A DNA stretch of 64,000 bases from an uncultured Lachnospiraceae bacterium (GTDB lineage Bacteria; Bacillota; Clostridia; Lachnospirales; Lachnospiraceae), in contig CAMXQE010000006.1 of the NCBI GenBank assembly GCA_947246015.1, forward strand, positions 52,125-116,124, given 5' to 3'. This document shows, in pieces, positions 10,387-17,697 of this stretch. Both the position numbers and the translations under genes were made by a program. The first letter of the stretch is position 1, and every line of letters starts with the position of its first letter. The notes below the pieces were generated by a model, which saw only the letters and a program-made list of their open reading frames with translations, was not told the DNA's origin and ran no database searches.

Positions 10387-10415
10387 TTGACATGGATAGA
10401 GGGAGTTGATATAAT
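10387..10415 (+). promoter_or_regulatory. Consensus sigma-A promoter with overlapping palindrome
   Basis: TTGACA (10387-10392) and TATAAT (10410-10415) are both perfect matches, spaced 17 bases apart. An 8-bp inverted repeat CATGGATA / TATCCATG (10391-10398 and 10415-10422) begins inside the -35 hexamer and ends just after the -10, placing a candidate repressor site over the promoter. The next gene downstream is the NlpC/P60 endopeptidase. Confidence 0.85.
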
Positions 10416-10430
10416 ATCCATGTAATAATC

Positions 10431-10461
10431 TGTAACAAATTTGTAATATTTGTGATAGAAT
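10431..10461 (+). promoter_or_regulatory. WalR-like box and second, extended -10 promoter
   Basis: TGTAAC-N5-TGTAAT (10431-10447) matches the published WalR/YycF consensus TGTWAH-N5-TGTWAH, and a further TGTAAT lies at 10421. It is followed by TGATAGAAT (10453-10461), an extended -10 element without a good -35, so the box would sit where an activator could replace the -35. WalR controls cell-wall hydrolases in Bacillus, which fits the NlpC/P60 gene downstream. Its role here is inferred. Confidence 0.5.
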
Positions 10462-10537
10462 AGTTAAGAAAGAGTAACAGATTAGGATAGTATAAACGAC
10501 AACAACGGATATTTGATTGGAAGGGCTTGAAGTTATT

Positions 10538-11638
10538 ATGAAGAAAAAAGCAGCAGGAATTGTAAGTATATGTGTGGCAGGGATGGTGTTGTATACCGGT
10601 CCGGTGTATGCGGCAGGTTCAAACAGCGCGGCGGTCATGGCGGATGCGGTGACGGAACAGAGCCGGACGGCAGATGATATACAGGTAGAGTCCATCAAAG
10701 AGGTAGTATCGATGCCGGTAGGAGCGGCTGCACTTCTGGATTCGAGGAAAACGGAGGAAGAGTATAAGGAAGCGGCAGAGGAAGCAGAGGGAGCTTTGTG
10801 GGGATATACGAATCTGGGAATCTCCAATGTGAATGATAACCTGAATATCCGGAAAACACCGGGCGAGGATGGAAAAATGGTAGGAAAACTTCCGAAGAAT
10901 GCGGCCTGCGAGCTGGTTTCCGAGGAGGGGGAGTGGACTTATATCCGTTCCGGCAAAGTAGAAGGATATGTGAAGAGCGAATATCTGCTCAGCGGATGGA
11001 GTGCAAAAAAACGTGCGTTGGAAGAAGTGTCCACCGTAGCGGTAGTGGATACGACAACCCTGAAAGTGAGAGAAGAACCCAATACGGAGTGCGAGGTAAT
11101 CACCATGGTTCCGAGGGGCGAAGAACTCGATGTAGTGGAAATCATGGATGACTGGGTAAAAATCATGATTGACGATGAGGAAAACTATGTATCTGCCGAG
11201 TATGTCATAATAGAAGAGAAGCTGGCAAGTGCGATTACGATGACAGAGCTGCTGTACGGACAGGGCGTGTCGAATATCCGGGTGGATTTGTGCCAGTTTG
11301 CCAAACAGTATGTGGGAAATCCCTATGTATGGGGCGGCACCAGCCTGACCAAAGGCGCGGATTGTTCCGGTTTTGTACTCAGCGTGTTTAAGAATTTCGG
11401 CATTTCCCTTCCGAGAACCTCCGGTTCCCAGGCGAATGCAGGAACAAAAATCAGTATGTCGGAAGCAAAGCCGGGAGATTTGATTTTTTACGCGAAAGGC
11501 GGCAGGATTAACCATGTGGCCATCTATATCGGCAACGGACAGGTGGTACACGCCAGCAGTCCGAAGACAGGAATCAAGATTTCCAATTATAATTACCGTA
11601 CACCGGCAAAAGTAGTGAGGGTTTTGCCGAAAGATTAA
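10538..11638 (+). CDS. Secreted SH3b-NlpC/P60 peptidoglycan endopeptidase
   Basis: This is a predicted cell-wall hydrolase cutting peptide stems. The ORF track opens at TTG 10517, but ATG 10538 gives a clean signal peptide (MKKKAAGIVSICVAGMVLYTGPVYAAG). Two SH3b domains follow (NDNLNIRKTPGEDGKMVGKLP and TTLKVREEPNTECEVITMVP), then an NlpC/P60 domain from about residue 250 with the catalytic Cys in KGADCSGFVLSVF, His in GGRINHVAIYIG and a later His (QVVHASS). It has its own promoter region and a strong terminator, so it is probably monocistronic. Many close homologues act in cell separation; the exact bond cut cannot be read from sequence. Confidence 0.92.
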   Translation: MKKKAAGIVSICVAGMVLYTGPVYAAGSNSAAVMADAVTEQSRTADDIQVESIKEVVSMPVGAAALLDSRKTEEEYKEAAEEAEGALWGYTNLGISNVNDNLNIRKTPGEDGKMVGKLPKNAACELVSEEGEWTYIRSGKVEGYVKSEYLLSGWSAKKRALEEVSTVAVVDTTTLKVREEPNTECEVITMVPRGEELDVVEIMDDWVKIMIDDEENYVSAEYVIIEEKLASAITMTELLYGQGVSNIRVDLCQFAKQYVGNPYVWGGTSLTKGADCSGFVLSVFKNFGISLPRTSGSQANAGTKISMSEAKPGDLIFYAKGGRINHVAIYIGNGQVVHASSPKTGIKISNYNYRTPAKVVRVLPKD

Positions 11639-11653
11639 AGCAGGGATAATCAA

Positions 11654-11700
11654 AAAAGCCGGAATCCATCAGAACGGATTCCGGCTTTTCCGTTTTTTTT
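11654..11700 (+). terminator. Rho-independent terminator after NlpC/P60 gene
   Basis: A 14-bp perfect stem (AAAAGCCGGAATCC / GGATTCCGGCTTTT) with an 8-base loop is followed by CCGTTTTTTTT. It lies 15 bases past the stop codon at 11638 and is a clear intrinsic terminator. Confidence 0.93.
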
Positions 11701-11747
11701 CACAAAAGATACTATATTTTTGCTGATAAATAGTATATAATATACTA

Positions 11748-11776
11748 GAGTGCTGAAAGTAAACGTGTCAGCACTC
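11748..11776. promoter_or_regulatory. Inverted repeat ahead of the PocR-MCP gene
   Basis: A perfect 9-bp inverted repeat (GAGTGCTGA ... TCAGCACTC) with an 11-base spacer lies just after a TATAAT-like sequence (11736-11741) and 44 bases before the start codon. It could be an operator at the transcript start or an RNA hairpin in the 5' leader. The half-sites resemble CIRCE half-sites but in everted order, so it is not CIRCE. Confidence 0.55.
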
Positions 11777-11820
11777 CAGACATTAAAAACGGCATATTTT
11801 CGGCTGAGAAGGAGAGCACG

Positions 11821-12594
11821 ATGAAAATTCAAGACTTTTGTGACATGGAAAAATTTGAAAACATTATGGATAACTGGGCAAAATGTACCGGACTCGCAAC
11901 AGTGGCAGTAGGTGCGGACGGGGAATATATCAGCGAGTGCTATAATTTTACGGATTTTTGCATTAAGTTGACGAGAGGCAGTGCGGAAGGGAGCAAACGC
12001 TGCGAAAAATGTGACCGTGAGGGAAAAGGAGTATATTCTTGCCATGCAGGGCTGGTGGACTTCGGGATTCCGATTACGCTGACCGACGGAACGGTGCTTG
12101 GGAGCGTGATTGGCGGACAGGTTCTGCCGGAGAACCCCGACGATGAAAAGTTCCGGCGGACGGCAAGAGAATTAGGGATTAATGAAGATACATATGTAGC
12201 GGCGCTGCATAAGGTAAATGTAAAGACGAGGGAACAGATTGAAGCATCCGCCAATCTTTTGGGAGATGTCATTAACATGTATGTCCGTTCAAGTTATCAG
12301 GAGAAGAAGAACGACCGGCTGCTGGGGATGTTAAAGAACGGGATTTCCAAGGCGGCGGAGGAAATCGATGCCGCGAACGAGAGCACTTCCAAGATTACGG
12401 GATTCAGCAAGCGGCAGAATATTCTGGCGCTGAACGCGTCCATCGAGGCGGCAAGGGCCGGAGAGAGCGGAAAGGGATTTGCGGTAGTGGCGACAGAAGT
12501 CAGGAAACTGGCGGAAGGGATGTCGGTAGCCAGTGCGGAAATCAACGAGAAGCTGCAGAGAATTTCGCAGACGATTAACGAACTGAATGAGTAA
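11821..12594 (+). CDS. Soluble PocR-domain chemoreceptor-like protein
   Basis: Residues 1 to about 160 match the PocR ligand-sensing domain, with a conserved Cys cluster ([21 protein letters not shown]) and [10 protein letters not shown]. The C-terminal part contains the highly conserved MCP hairpin tip ([20 protein letters not shown], then [14 protein letters not shown]) that contacts CheA/CheW. There is no transmembrane segment or HAMP domain, and the signalling region is only about 85 residues, far shorter than a normal MCP. It could sense a cytoplasmic metabolite. No chemotaxis genes lie in the window, so a chemotaxis role is unproven. Confidence 0.85.
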   Translation: MKIQDFCDMEKFENIMDNWAKCTGLATVAVGADGEYISECYNFTDFCIKLTRGSAEGSKRCEKCDREGKGVYSCHAGLVDFGIPITLTDGTVLGSVIGGQVLPENPDDEKFRRTARELGINEDTYVAALHKVNVKTREQIEASANLLGDVINMYVRSSYQEKKNDRLLGMLKNGISKAAEEIDAANESTSKITGFSKRQNILALNASIEAARAGESGKGFAVVATEVRKLAEGMSVASAEINEKLQRISQTINELNE

Positions 12595-12608
12595 AGCAAA
12601 TCTTGGTA

Positions 12609-12637
12609 TTTACAAGGAAAGAAATCTGTGGTATGAT
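12609..12637 (+). promoter_or_regulatory. Sigma-A promoter of rpsO
   Basis: TTTACA (12609-12614) and TATGAT (12632-12637) are separated by 17 bases, each differing by one base from consensus. The start point would be near 12644, directly upstream of the structured rpsO leader. rpsO is therefore transcribed from its own promoter rather than from the truB-ribF operon. Confidence 0.8.
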
Positions 12638-12655
12638 AGCGGAGTGTGAAAAACA

Positions 12656-12703
12656 GCCGATACTCAGGTGTGGGACAACTCCGACCCGGTCTTAGTATCC
12701 GGC
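12656..12703 (+). ncRNA. Structured rpsO leader (putative S15 autoregulatory RNA)
   Basis: The leader begins GCCGATACT and ends AGTATCCGGC, forming a closing stem around an inner GGG...CCC hairpin and a GACCCGGTC segment. It starts about 12 bases after the predicted transcription start and ends about 13 bases before the AGGAGGAAG ribosome site. Ribosomal protein S15 is known to control its own mRNA through leader structures in several bacteria, so this is probably such an element. Binding is not shown by sequence alone. Confidence 0.65.
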
Positions 12704-12729
12704 GTAAAGGAAAGCAGGAGGAAGAGACT

Positions 12730-12996
12730 ATGATTTCTAAGGAAAAGAAAACAGCGATTATCAAAGAGTACGCAAGGACAGAAGGCGATACAGGTTCACC
12801 GGAAGTGCAGATTGCGGTATTGACAGCGAGGATTCAGGAACTTACAGAGCATTTAAAGGCGAATCCGAAGGACCATCATTCAAGAAGAGGGCTTCTTAAA
12901 ATGGTTGGTCAGAGACGTGGTTTACTTGATTATCTTAAGAAAGTGGACATTGAGAGATATCGTTCTTTAATTGAAAGACTTGGAATCAGAAAGTAA
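12730..12996 (+). CDS. rpsO: 30S ribosomal protein S15
   Basis: The 88-residue S15 primary-assembly protein binds 16S rRNA helices near the 30S platform. [51 protein letters not shown] and [13 protein letters not shown] are conserved family sequence. The ORF track extends upstream to 12646, but AGGAGGAAG at 12717-12724 fixes the start at ATG 12730. rpsO-pnp is a conserved pair. Confidence 0.98.
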   Translation: MISKEKKTAIIKEYARTEGDTGSPEVQIAVLTARIQELTEHLKANPKDHHSRRGLLKMVGQRRGLLDYLKKVDIERYRSLIERLGIRK

Positions 12997-13010
12997 GGAG
13001 CAAATGTTTA

Positions 13011-13048
13011 GGCGGATACAGACTGAAAAGTCGGAGTGTCCGCCTTTT
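13011..13048 (+). terminator. Terminator/attenuator between rpsO and pnp
   Basis: A stem of nine pairs (GGCGGATAC / GTGTCCGCC, one G-T pair) encloses a smaller GACT-GAAA-AGTC hairpin and is followed by TTTTCC. It lies 14 bases past rpsO. The short T-run suggests partial termination, so pnp may receive read-through transcription. Confidence 0.7.
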
Positions 13049-13117
13049 CCTCATGGTATCGGACCAAAGCGGCATGGCTGCGGAAAGATAAGAGGGAATG
13101 GAAGTTGACAGAACAGA

Positions 13118-13203
13118 CAAGGCAGACGGGATATTCCGGGACCACTGATAAGCATATGTCCATGAACGTATTCTTATCAGTAGTTTCGGCATCTCCTGCC
13201 TTG
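13118..13203 (+). ncRNA. Long stem-loop in the pnp leader
   Basis: Nested inverted repeats fold into one long imperfect hairpin: CAAGGCAG/CTGCCTTG outermost, then GAT/ATC and CCG/CGG, then ACTGATAAG/CTTATCAGT, and ATATGT/ACGTAT at the top with a 6-base loop. It is followed by a GCCC-TTATAC-GGGC hairpin and the pnp ribosome site. The symmetry also creates spurious ORFs on both strands. In E. coli a leader stem-loop processed by RNase III lets PNPase repress its own mRNA; an analogous role is likely but not proven. Confidence 0.7.
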
Positions 13204-13255
13204 GGAACAGCCCTTATACGGGCGGACAGAGCAAACAGGAAGGAGAATTCAGAGA

Positions 13256-15355
13256 ATGGAAAAAAATTACAGGACATTTACAATGGAACTTGCCGGAAGA
13301 ACCCTCCGCGTAGATATCGGAAGGGTTGGAAAGCAGGCGAACGGCTGTGCGTTTATGCAGTATGGGGAGACAACCGTACTTTGTACGGCGACGGCTTCCG
13401 ACAAGCCGAGGGACGGAATTGATTTCTTCCCTTTAAGTGTGGAATACGAAGAAAAGTTATATTCCGTAGGAAAGATTCCCGGCGGTTTTAATAAGAGAGA
13501 GGGGAAGGCTTCCGAGAATGCAATCCTCACCAGCCGTGTAATCGACCGTCCGATGCGTCCTTTATTTCCAAAGGATTACAGAAATGATGTAACATTGAAT
13601 AATATGGTAATGAGCGTGGACCCTGCGTGCCGTCCCGAACTGGTAGCTATGATTGGCGCTGCCATTGCTACCTCTATTTCGGATATTCCGTTTGACGGGC
13701 CTTGTGCAATGACACAGGTAGGTCTGGTGGACGGGGAGTTCATCATCAATCCTTCACAGGAACAGTGGAAGATTGGCGATTTGAATCTGACCGTTGCGTC
13801 TACCAGTGAAAAAGTAATCATGATTGAAGCCGGTGCAAATGAAGTGCCGGAGGCGAAGATGCTGGAAGCAATTTATATGGCTCATGAAATCAATCAGACC
13901 ATTATCGCTTTCATTAATCAGATAACGGCGGAAGTAGGAAAACCGAAACACGAATATACAAGCTGTGCCGTACCGGCTGAAATGTTTGATGCGATGAAGG
14001 AAATCGTAACGCCGGAAGAGATGGAAGAAGCGGTTTTCACGGATGAAAAACAGGTACGTGAAGAAAATATTAAAAAAATTACGGAGAAATTTGAAGAGGC
14101 TTTTGCCGAGAACGAGGAATGGCTGGCTATTTTGGGCGAGGCGGTATATCAGTATCAGAAAAAGACTGTCCGCAAGATGATTCTGAAAGACCACAAGCGT
14201 CCCGACGGACGTGAGATTACGCAAATCAGGCCCCTGGCAGCGGAAGTGGACTTGATTCCGAGGGTACACGGTTCTGCAATGTTTACGCGCGGACAGACAC
14301 AGATTTGTACCGTAACGACATTGGCGCCTTTATCTGAGATGCAGAGAATCGACGGTCTGGATGAAAATGAAGTGAATAAGAGATATATGCATCATTATAA
14401 TTTCCCGTCTTATTCGGTGGGAGAGACGAAACCCAGCCGCGGGCCGGGACGGCGTGAAATCGGACACGGGGCTTTGGCAGAGAGAGCGCTGATTCCGGTA
14501 CTTCCTTCAGAGGAGGAATTCCCTTATGCCATCCGTACCGTATCCGAAACATTTGAGTCCAACGGTTCTACTTCACAGGCGTCTATCTGTGCGTCCACAA
14601 TGTCGCTGATGGCGGCAGGCGTTCCGATTAAGAAGCAGGTAGCAGGTATCTCCTGCGGACTGGTAACAGGTGAGACGGACGAGGACTATATCGTGCTTAC
14701 GGATATTCAGGGATTGGAAGACTTTTTCGGGGATATGGACTTTAAAGTAGCGGGTACGCATGACGGTATTACCGCAATCCAGATGGATATCAAAATCCAC
14801 GGACTGACAAGGCCGATTGTGGAAGAGGCAATTAAGAGGACAAAGGAAGCAAGGGAATATATCTTAAATGAAATCATGACACCGGCTATTGCAGAGCCAA
14901 GAAAAGAAGTAGGGCCTTATGCGCCGAAGATTGTTTCCCTTCAGATTGACCCTGAGAAAATCGGGGACGTAGTCGGACAGAGGGGCAAGACAATCAATGA
15001 AATCATCGCACGGACCGGTGTAAAAATCGATATTACGGATGACGGCAAGGTATCTGTATGCGGTACCGATACGGCTATGATGGACAAGGCGGTAGAGATG
15101 ATAAAAGTCATCACTACGGATTTTGAGGAAGGACAGGTATTCAAAGGAACGGTAGTCAGCATCAAGGAGTTCGGAGCATTTATTGAATTTGCGCCGGGTA
15201 AGGAAGGCATGGTTCATATTTCCAAGATTTCCAGGGAAAGAATCAATCATGTGGAAGATGTGCTGACACTGGGAGATAAGGTGACTGTGGTTTGTCTCGG
15301 CAAGGATAAGATGGGCAGAATCAGCTTCTCCATGAAGGATGTGGCACAGCAGTAA
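13256..15355 (+). CDS. pnp: Polyribonucleotide nucleotidyltransferase (PNPase)
   Basis: PNPase is the phosphorolytic 3'-to-5' exoribonuclease of mRNA decay. The 699-residue protein has two RNase PH domains (YGETTVLCTATASDKPRDG; RPDGREITQIRPLAAEVDL, FTRGQTQI), a helical linker, a KH domain (VVGQRGKTINEIIARTGVKIDI) and a C-terminal S1 domain (FKGTVVSIKEFGAFIEF). The start MEKNYRTFTMELAGRTLRVD follows AGGAAGGAG at a spacing of about 12 bases. It is preceded by the long leader hairpin described separately. Confidence 0.97.
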   Translation: MEKNYRTFTMELAGRTLRVDIGRVGKQANGCAFMQYGETTVLCTATASDKPRDGIDFFPLSVEYEEKLYSVGKIPGGFNKREGKASENAILTSRVIDRPMRPLFPKDYRNDVTLNNMVMSVDPACRPELVAMIGAAIATSISDIPFDGPCAMTQVGLVDGEFIINPSQEQWKIGDLNLTVASTSEKVIMIEAGANEVPEAKMLEAIYMAHEINQTIIAFINQITAEVGKPKHEYTSCAVPAEMFDAMKEIVTPEEMEEAVFTDEKQVREENIKKITEKFEEAFAENEEWLAILGEAVYQYQKKTVRKMILKDHKRPDGREITQIRPLAAEVDLIPRVHGSAMFTRGQTQICTVTTLAPLSEMQRIDGLDENEVNKRYMHHYNFPSYSVGETKPSRGPGRREIGHGALAERALIPVLPSEEEFPYAIRTVSETFESNGSTSQASICASTMSLMAAGVPIKKQVAGISCGLVTGETDEDYIVLTDIQGLEDFFGDMDFKVAGTHDGITAIQMDIKIHGLTRPIVEEAIKRTKEAREYILNEIMTPAIAEPRKEVGPYAPKIVSLQIDPEKIGDVVGQRGKTINEIIARTGVKIDITDDGKVSVCGTDTAMMDKAVEMIKVITTDFEEGQVFKGTVVSIKEFGAFIEFAPGKEGMVHISKISRERINHVEDVLTLGDKVTVVCLGKDKMGRISFSMKDVAQQ

Positions 15356-15407
15356 AGTCCGGAAAAACAGGAATTGCGTTTCAACAGACAGAATATTATA
15401 AAAGAAT

Positions 15408-15447
15408 GCAGAAAGGACGCGCCGATACTTTGGCGCGTCCTTTCTGC
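15408..15447. terminator. Bidirectional terminator between pnp and grcA
   Basis: A 16-bp perfect stem (GCAGAAAGGACGCGCC / GGCGCGTCCTTTCTGC) with an 8-base loop lies between convergent pnp (+) and grcA (-). On the - strand it is followed by ATTCTTTTATAATATT, a reasonable T-rich tail, so it best serves grcA; on the + strand the tail is weak. Confidence 0.8.
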
Positions 15448-15484
15448 TGTCAGTCCTGATGGATGTCTGTATGAAACCGCTGCA

Positions 15485-15730
15485 TTAAATTGCTTCATGA
15501 AAAGTCCTGCTGATTACATCCGCCTGCTGTTCGGGCGTCAGTTTAATGAAGTTTACTGCGTATCCGCTGACACGGATTGTAAGCTGGGGATAATTTTCAG
15601 GATGCTTCTGGGCATCCAGAAGAGTATCCCTGTTAAGTACGTTTACATTCAGATGGTGGCCGCCTTTCGTAGCATATCCGTCCAGCAGGTTTACTAAGTT
15701 ATCTACTTGTGCAGTATTTGTCATTGCCAT
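15485..15730 (-). CDS. grcA: Stand-alone glycyl-radical cofactor protein (GrcA-type)
   Basis: This 81-residue protein is almost only the C-terminal glycyl-radical domain of pyruvate formate-lyase. It contains [20 protein letters not shown], where the Gly of SGYAVNF would carry the radical, and ends [11 protein letters not shown]. coli GrcA/YfiD (127 residues) repairs oxygen-cleaved formate-lyase by supplying this domain in trans. The start ATG at 15730 follows AAGGAGG. It is convergent with pnp and has its own promoter and palindrome. Repair of a Pfl-type enzyme is inferred; no pfl gene is in the window. Confidence 0.9.
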   Translation of the reverse strand: MAMTNTAQVDNLVNLLDGYATKGGHHLNVNVLNRDTLLDAQKHPENYPQLTIRVSGYAVNFIKLTPEQQADVISRTFHEAI

Positions 15731-15771
15731 ATCTCTATTTCCTCCTTAATAATAGTAATGATTATTGTTTT

Positions 15772-15811
15772 TGATTGATTTAATCATATCATTTCAGACC
15801 GGAATTGTCTA
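15772..15811 (-). promoter_or_regulatory. grcA promoter with overlapping palindrome
   Basis: On the - strand TAGACA (15811-15806), 17 bases and TATGAT (15788-15783) form a good sigma-A promoter. A perfect TGATT-N5-AATCA inverted repeat (15772-15786) overlaps the -10 and the start site. The half-sites are reminiscent of CRP/FNR-family sites (TTGAT...ATCAA) but the spacing is not canonical, so regulation by oxygen or redox is only a guess. Confidence 0.65.
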
Positions 15812-15911
15812 TAAAAAATTTAAATGATTCTGTATTTTTTCCAATACAAATGAAAATTAAAAGGAAAAATTGGAATCTTTCTGTTTCTAAAAAAGGAATA
15901 AAAAGAAACAG

Positions 15912-15939
15912 GAATAACTTGCCAGCCCTTACATATATT
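15912..15939 (+). promoter_or_regulatory. Putative sigma-E promoter of spoIIIA operon
   Basis: GAATAAC (15912-15918), a 13-base spacer and CATATATT (15932-15939) resemble the sporulation sigma-E pattern (-35 near GAATAAY, -10 near CATACAHT). The position, 36 bases before the spoIIIAA start, fits. The spoIIIA operon is a known sigma-E target in the mother cell of Bacillus and Clostridium. Confidence 0.55.
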
Positions 15940-15974
15940 AGGATAAAGAAAGAAGAAAGGGATGGACAGGACAG

Positions 15975-16928
15975 ATGGCAGCGGGGGAAGAAATTCTGCG
16001 TATTTTTCCGGATTATATGAGGCAGTTATGGCAGGAGGTTTCCGGGCGTGCCGGGGAACTGCAGGAAATCCGGCTCAGAAGCGGGCGGGAGGTTATCGTG
16101 GTGATGAATGGGGACGAGCGGTATATAAGCAGCGGAGGACAGGTTGTGCCGGATATCCGGAGCGCTGTCCGGATGACGGAACAGGATATGGAAGCGATAC
16201 TGAACCATATCTGTGACTATTCGGTTTATGCTTTCTGCGATGAGATACGGCAGGGATTTATGACCATTCCGGGAGGACACCGGGTAGGGATGGCGGGACA
16301 GGTTATATTGGAGGAAAACGGGACAATCCGGAATATGAAGCATATCCGTTATATGAATGTCCGCATTTCCCATGAAATAAAAGGCGCTGCCGATTTGGTC
16401 ATGCCTTATCTGTATGAGAACGGGCAGTTGTTGGATACGCTTTTGATTTCGCCGCCGGGATGCGGGAAGACAACCCTGTTAAGAGACATGATACGTCAGA
16501 TAGCGGACGGCAACCGTTTTTCAAAGGGAATGAATGTGGCGGTGGTAGATGAGCGGTCGGAGATTGCCGGATGCTATATGGGCTGTCCCCAAAACGATGT
16601 GGGAGTACGGACGGATGTGTTGGATGCCTGCCCGAAGGTAGTTGGCATGATGATGCTGCTGCGCTCCATGGCTCCCCAGGTAGTGGCAGTAGACGAGCTG
16701 GGAAGCGGGGAGGATATCCGGGCTGTCAGCCAGGTAATGCAATGCGGGAGCCGGATGCTTGCTACCGTGCATGGAGAGTCCCTTCAGGAAATCATGGAGA
16801 AGGATTTTCTGAAAGACCTTGTCCGCCGGCAGGTATTTGGCAGGTACATTATGTTAGGGAGGCCGGATGGGACGTGCAGGGTGAAAGCCATATATGACAG
16901 AGGGTTTCGGATATGTTACGGCTCTTAG
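15975..16928 (+). CDS. spoIIIAA: Stage III sporulation protein AA (ATPase)
   Basis: SpoIIIAA is a secretion-ATPase-like protein of the SpoIIIA-SpoIIQ channel that joins mother cell and forespore. The Walker A is SPPGCGKTTLLRDMIRQ, with VDERSEIAGC and the Walker B region VVAVDELGSGEDIRA. Conserved RQGFMTIPGGHRVGMAGQVI precedes the ATPase core. Length (317) is typical. It is the first gene of a complete eight-gene spoIIIA operon and overlaps spoIIIAB by 16 bases. Confidence 0.95.
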   Translation: MAAGEEILRIFPDYMRQLWQEVSGRAGELQEIRLRSGREVIVVMNGDERYISSGGQVVPDIRSAVRMTEQDMEAILNHICDYSVYAFCDEIRQGFMTIPGGHRVGMAGQVILEENGTIRNMKHIRYMNVRISHEIKGAADLVMPYLYENGQLLDTLLISPPGCGKTTLLRDMIRQIADGNRFSKGMNVAVVDERSEIAGCYMGCPQNDVGVRTDVLDACPKVVGMMMLLRSMAPQVVAVDELGSGEDIRAVSQVMQCGSRMLATVHGESLQEIMEKDFLKDLVRRQVFGRYIMLGRPDGTCRVKAIYDRGFRICYGS

Positions 16929-17431
16929 GGATTTTTTTCCTGTCGGCAGGCTGTATGGGGCTCGGATGGTCGTGGAAGGAACGGCTGAAAAAAGGACTGG
17001 AAGAACTGTATGAAGTCTGGCGGATTTTAAAGATGTTTCAGAGTGAGATTATTTACAGCCGCGCACCCCTGCCGGAAGCGTGCCTGCGGATTGCAGGGCG
17101 GACGCCTGAGCCTTACAGGGGGGCCTTTTTGGAAATACATAAGGAAATGCTGGCCAATCATGGGACAACATTCGAGGAAGTATGGAAGCGGCAGATGGAA
17201 GAGTGTGCCGGCAGGCTGGTGATGCCCGCTGAAGAAAAGCGGAGACTGTCAGGATTTGGAAGCTGCGTGGGATTTATAGACGGGCAGGTGCAGGCGCAGA
17301 TGCTGGAACAGCAGATTCAGAGGCTGGGGCTTTCCATTGAGCGGCAGGAGAAGGAAATGGCCAATAAAAGCAGAGTCATTATGTGCCTGAGTGTGATGGG
17401 GGGCCTTATGCTTGCCATTCTGTTGATTTAG
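16913..17431 (+). CDS. spoIIIAB: Stage III sporulation protein AB
   Basis: The 172-residue protein has an N-terminal membrane segment (LLGIFFLSAGCMGLGWSW), a helical soluble region and a C-terminal membrane segment (VIMCLSVMGGLMLAILLI). The internal EVWRILKMFQSEIIYSRAPLP is typical of SpoIIIAB, which resembles type II secretion F proteins. It lies between spoIIIAA and spoIIIAC. Confidence 0.93.
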   Translation: MLRLLGIFFLSAGCMGLGWSWKERLKKGLEELYEVWRILKMFQSEIIYSRAPLPEACLRIAGRTPEPYRGAFLEIHKEMLANHGTTFEEVWKRQMEECAGRLVMPAEEKRRLSGFGSCVGFIDGQVQAQMLEQQIQRLGLSIERQEKEMANKSRVIMCLSVMGGLMLAILLI

Positions 17432-17465
17432 GGCATGGAGGACATGGCCGGATGGAGGTTTCAAT

Positions 17466-17660
17466 ATGGACGTTGGTCTGATATTTAAGATTGCAGCGGT
17501 GGGAATACTGATTACGATATTAAGTCAGGTACTGAAACACAGCGGGAGGGAGGAACATGCCTTTCTGATTAGTCTGGCAGGGCTGATTCTCGTACTGACA
17601 TGGATTGTACCGTATATTTATGATTTGTTTGTCATGATTCAGAACCTGTTTGAATTATAA
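17466..17660 (+). CDS. spoIIIAC: Stage III sporulation protein AC
   Basis: This is a 64-residue membrane protein with two hydrophobic segments (IAAVGILITILSQVL and FLISLAGLILVLTWIV) separated by KHSGREEHAF, the expected SpoIIIAC form. It follows spoIIIAB by 34 bases. Confidence 0.93.
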   Translation: MDVGLIFKIAAVGILITILSQVLKHSGREEHAFLISLAGLILVLTWIVPYIYDLFVMIQNLFEL

Positions 17661-17697
17661 TGTCAAAAATGTCAAAACCGGAAGAAGAGGAAAATAT

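Noticed and set aside
11748-11776. CIRCE (HrcA) operator ahead of the PocR-MCP gene
   Set aside because: CIRCE is TTAGCACTC-N9-GAGTGCTAA. Here the half-sites are in the opposite order (GAGTGCTGA first) with an 11-base spacer, and no heat-shock gene follows.
12986-13277. Minus-strand ORFs in the rpsO-pnp gap
   Set aside because: They mirror the inverted repeats of the leader and share no features with real proteins.
13036-13422. Plus-strand ORF of 128 codons across the pnp leader
   Set aside because: It arises from the palindromic leader and runs out of frame into pnp; no family match and no ribosome site.
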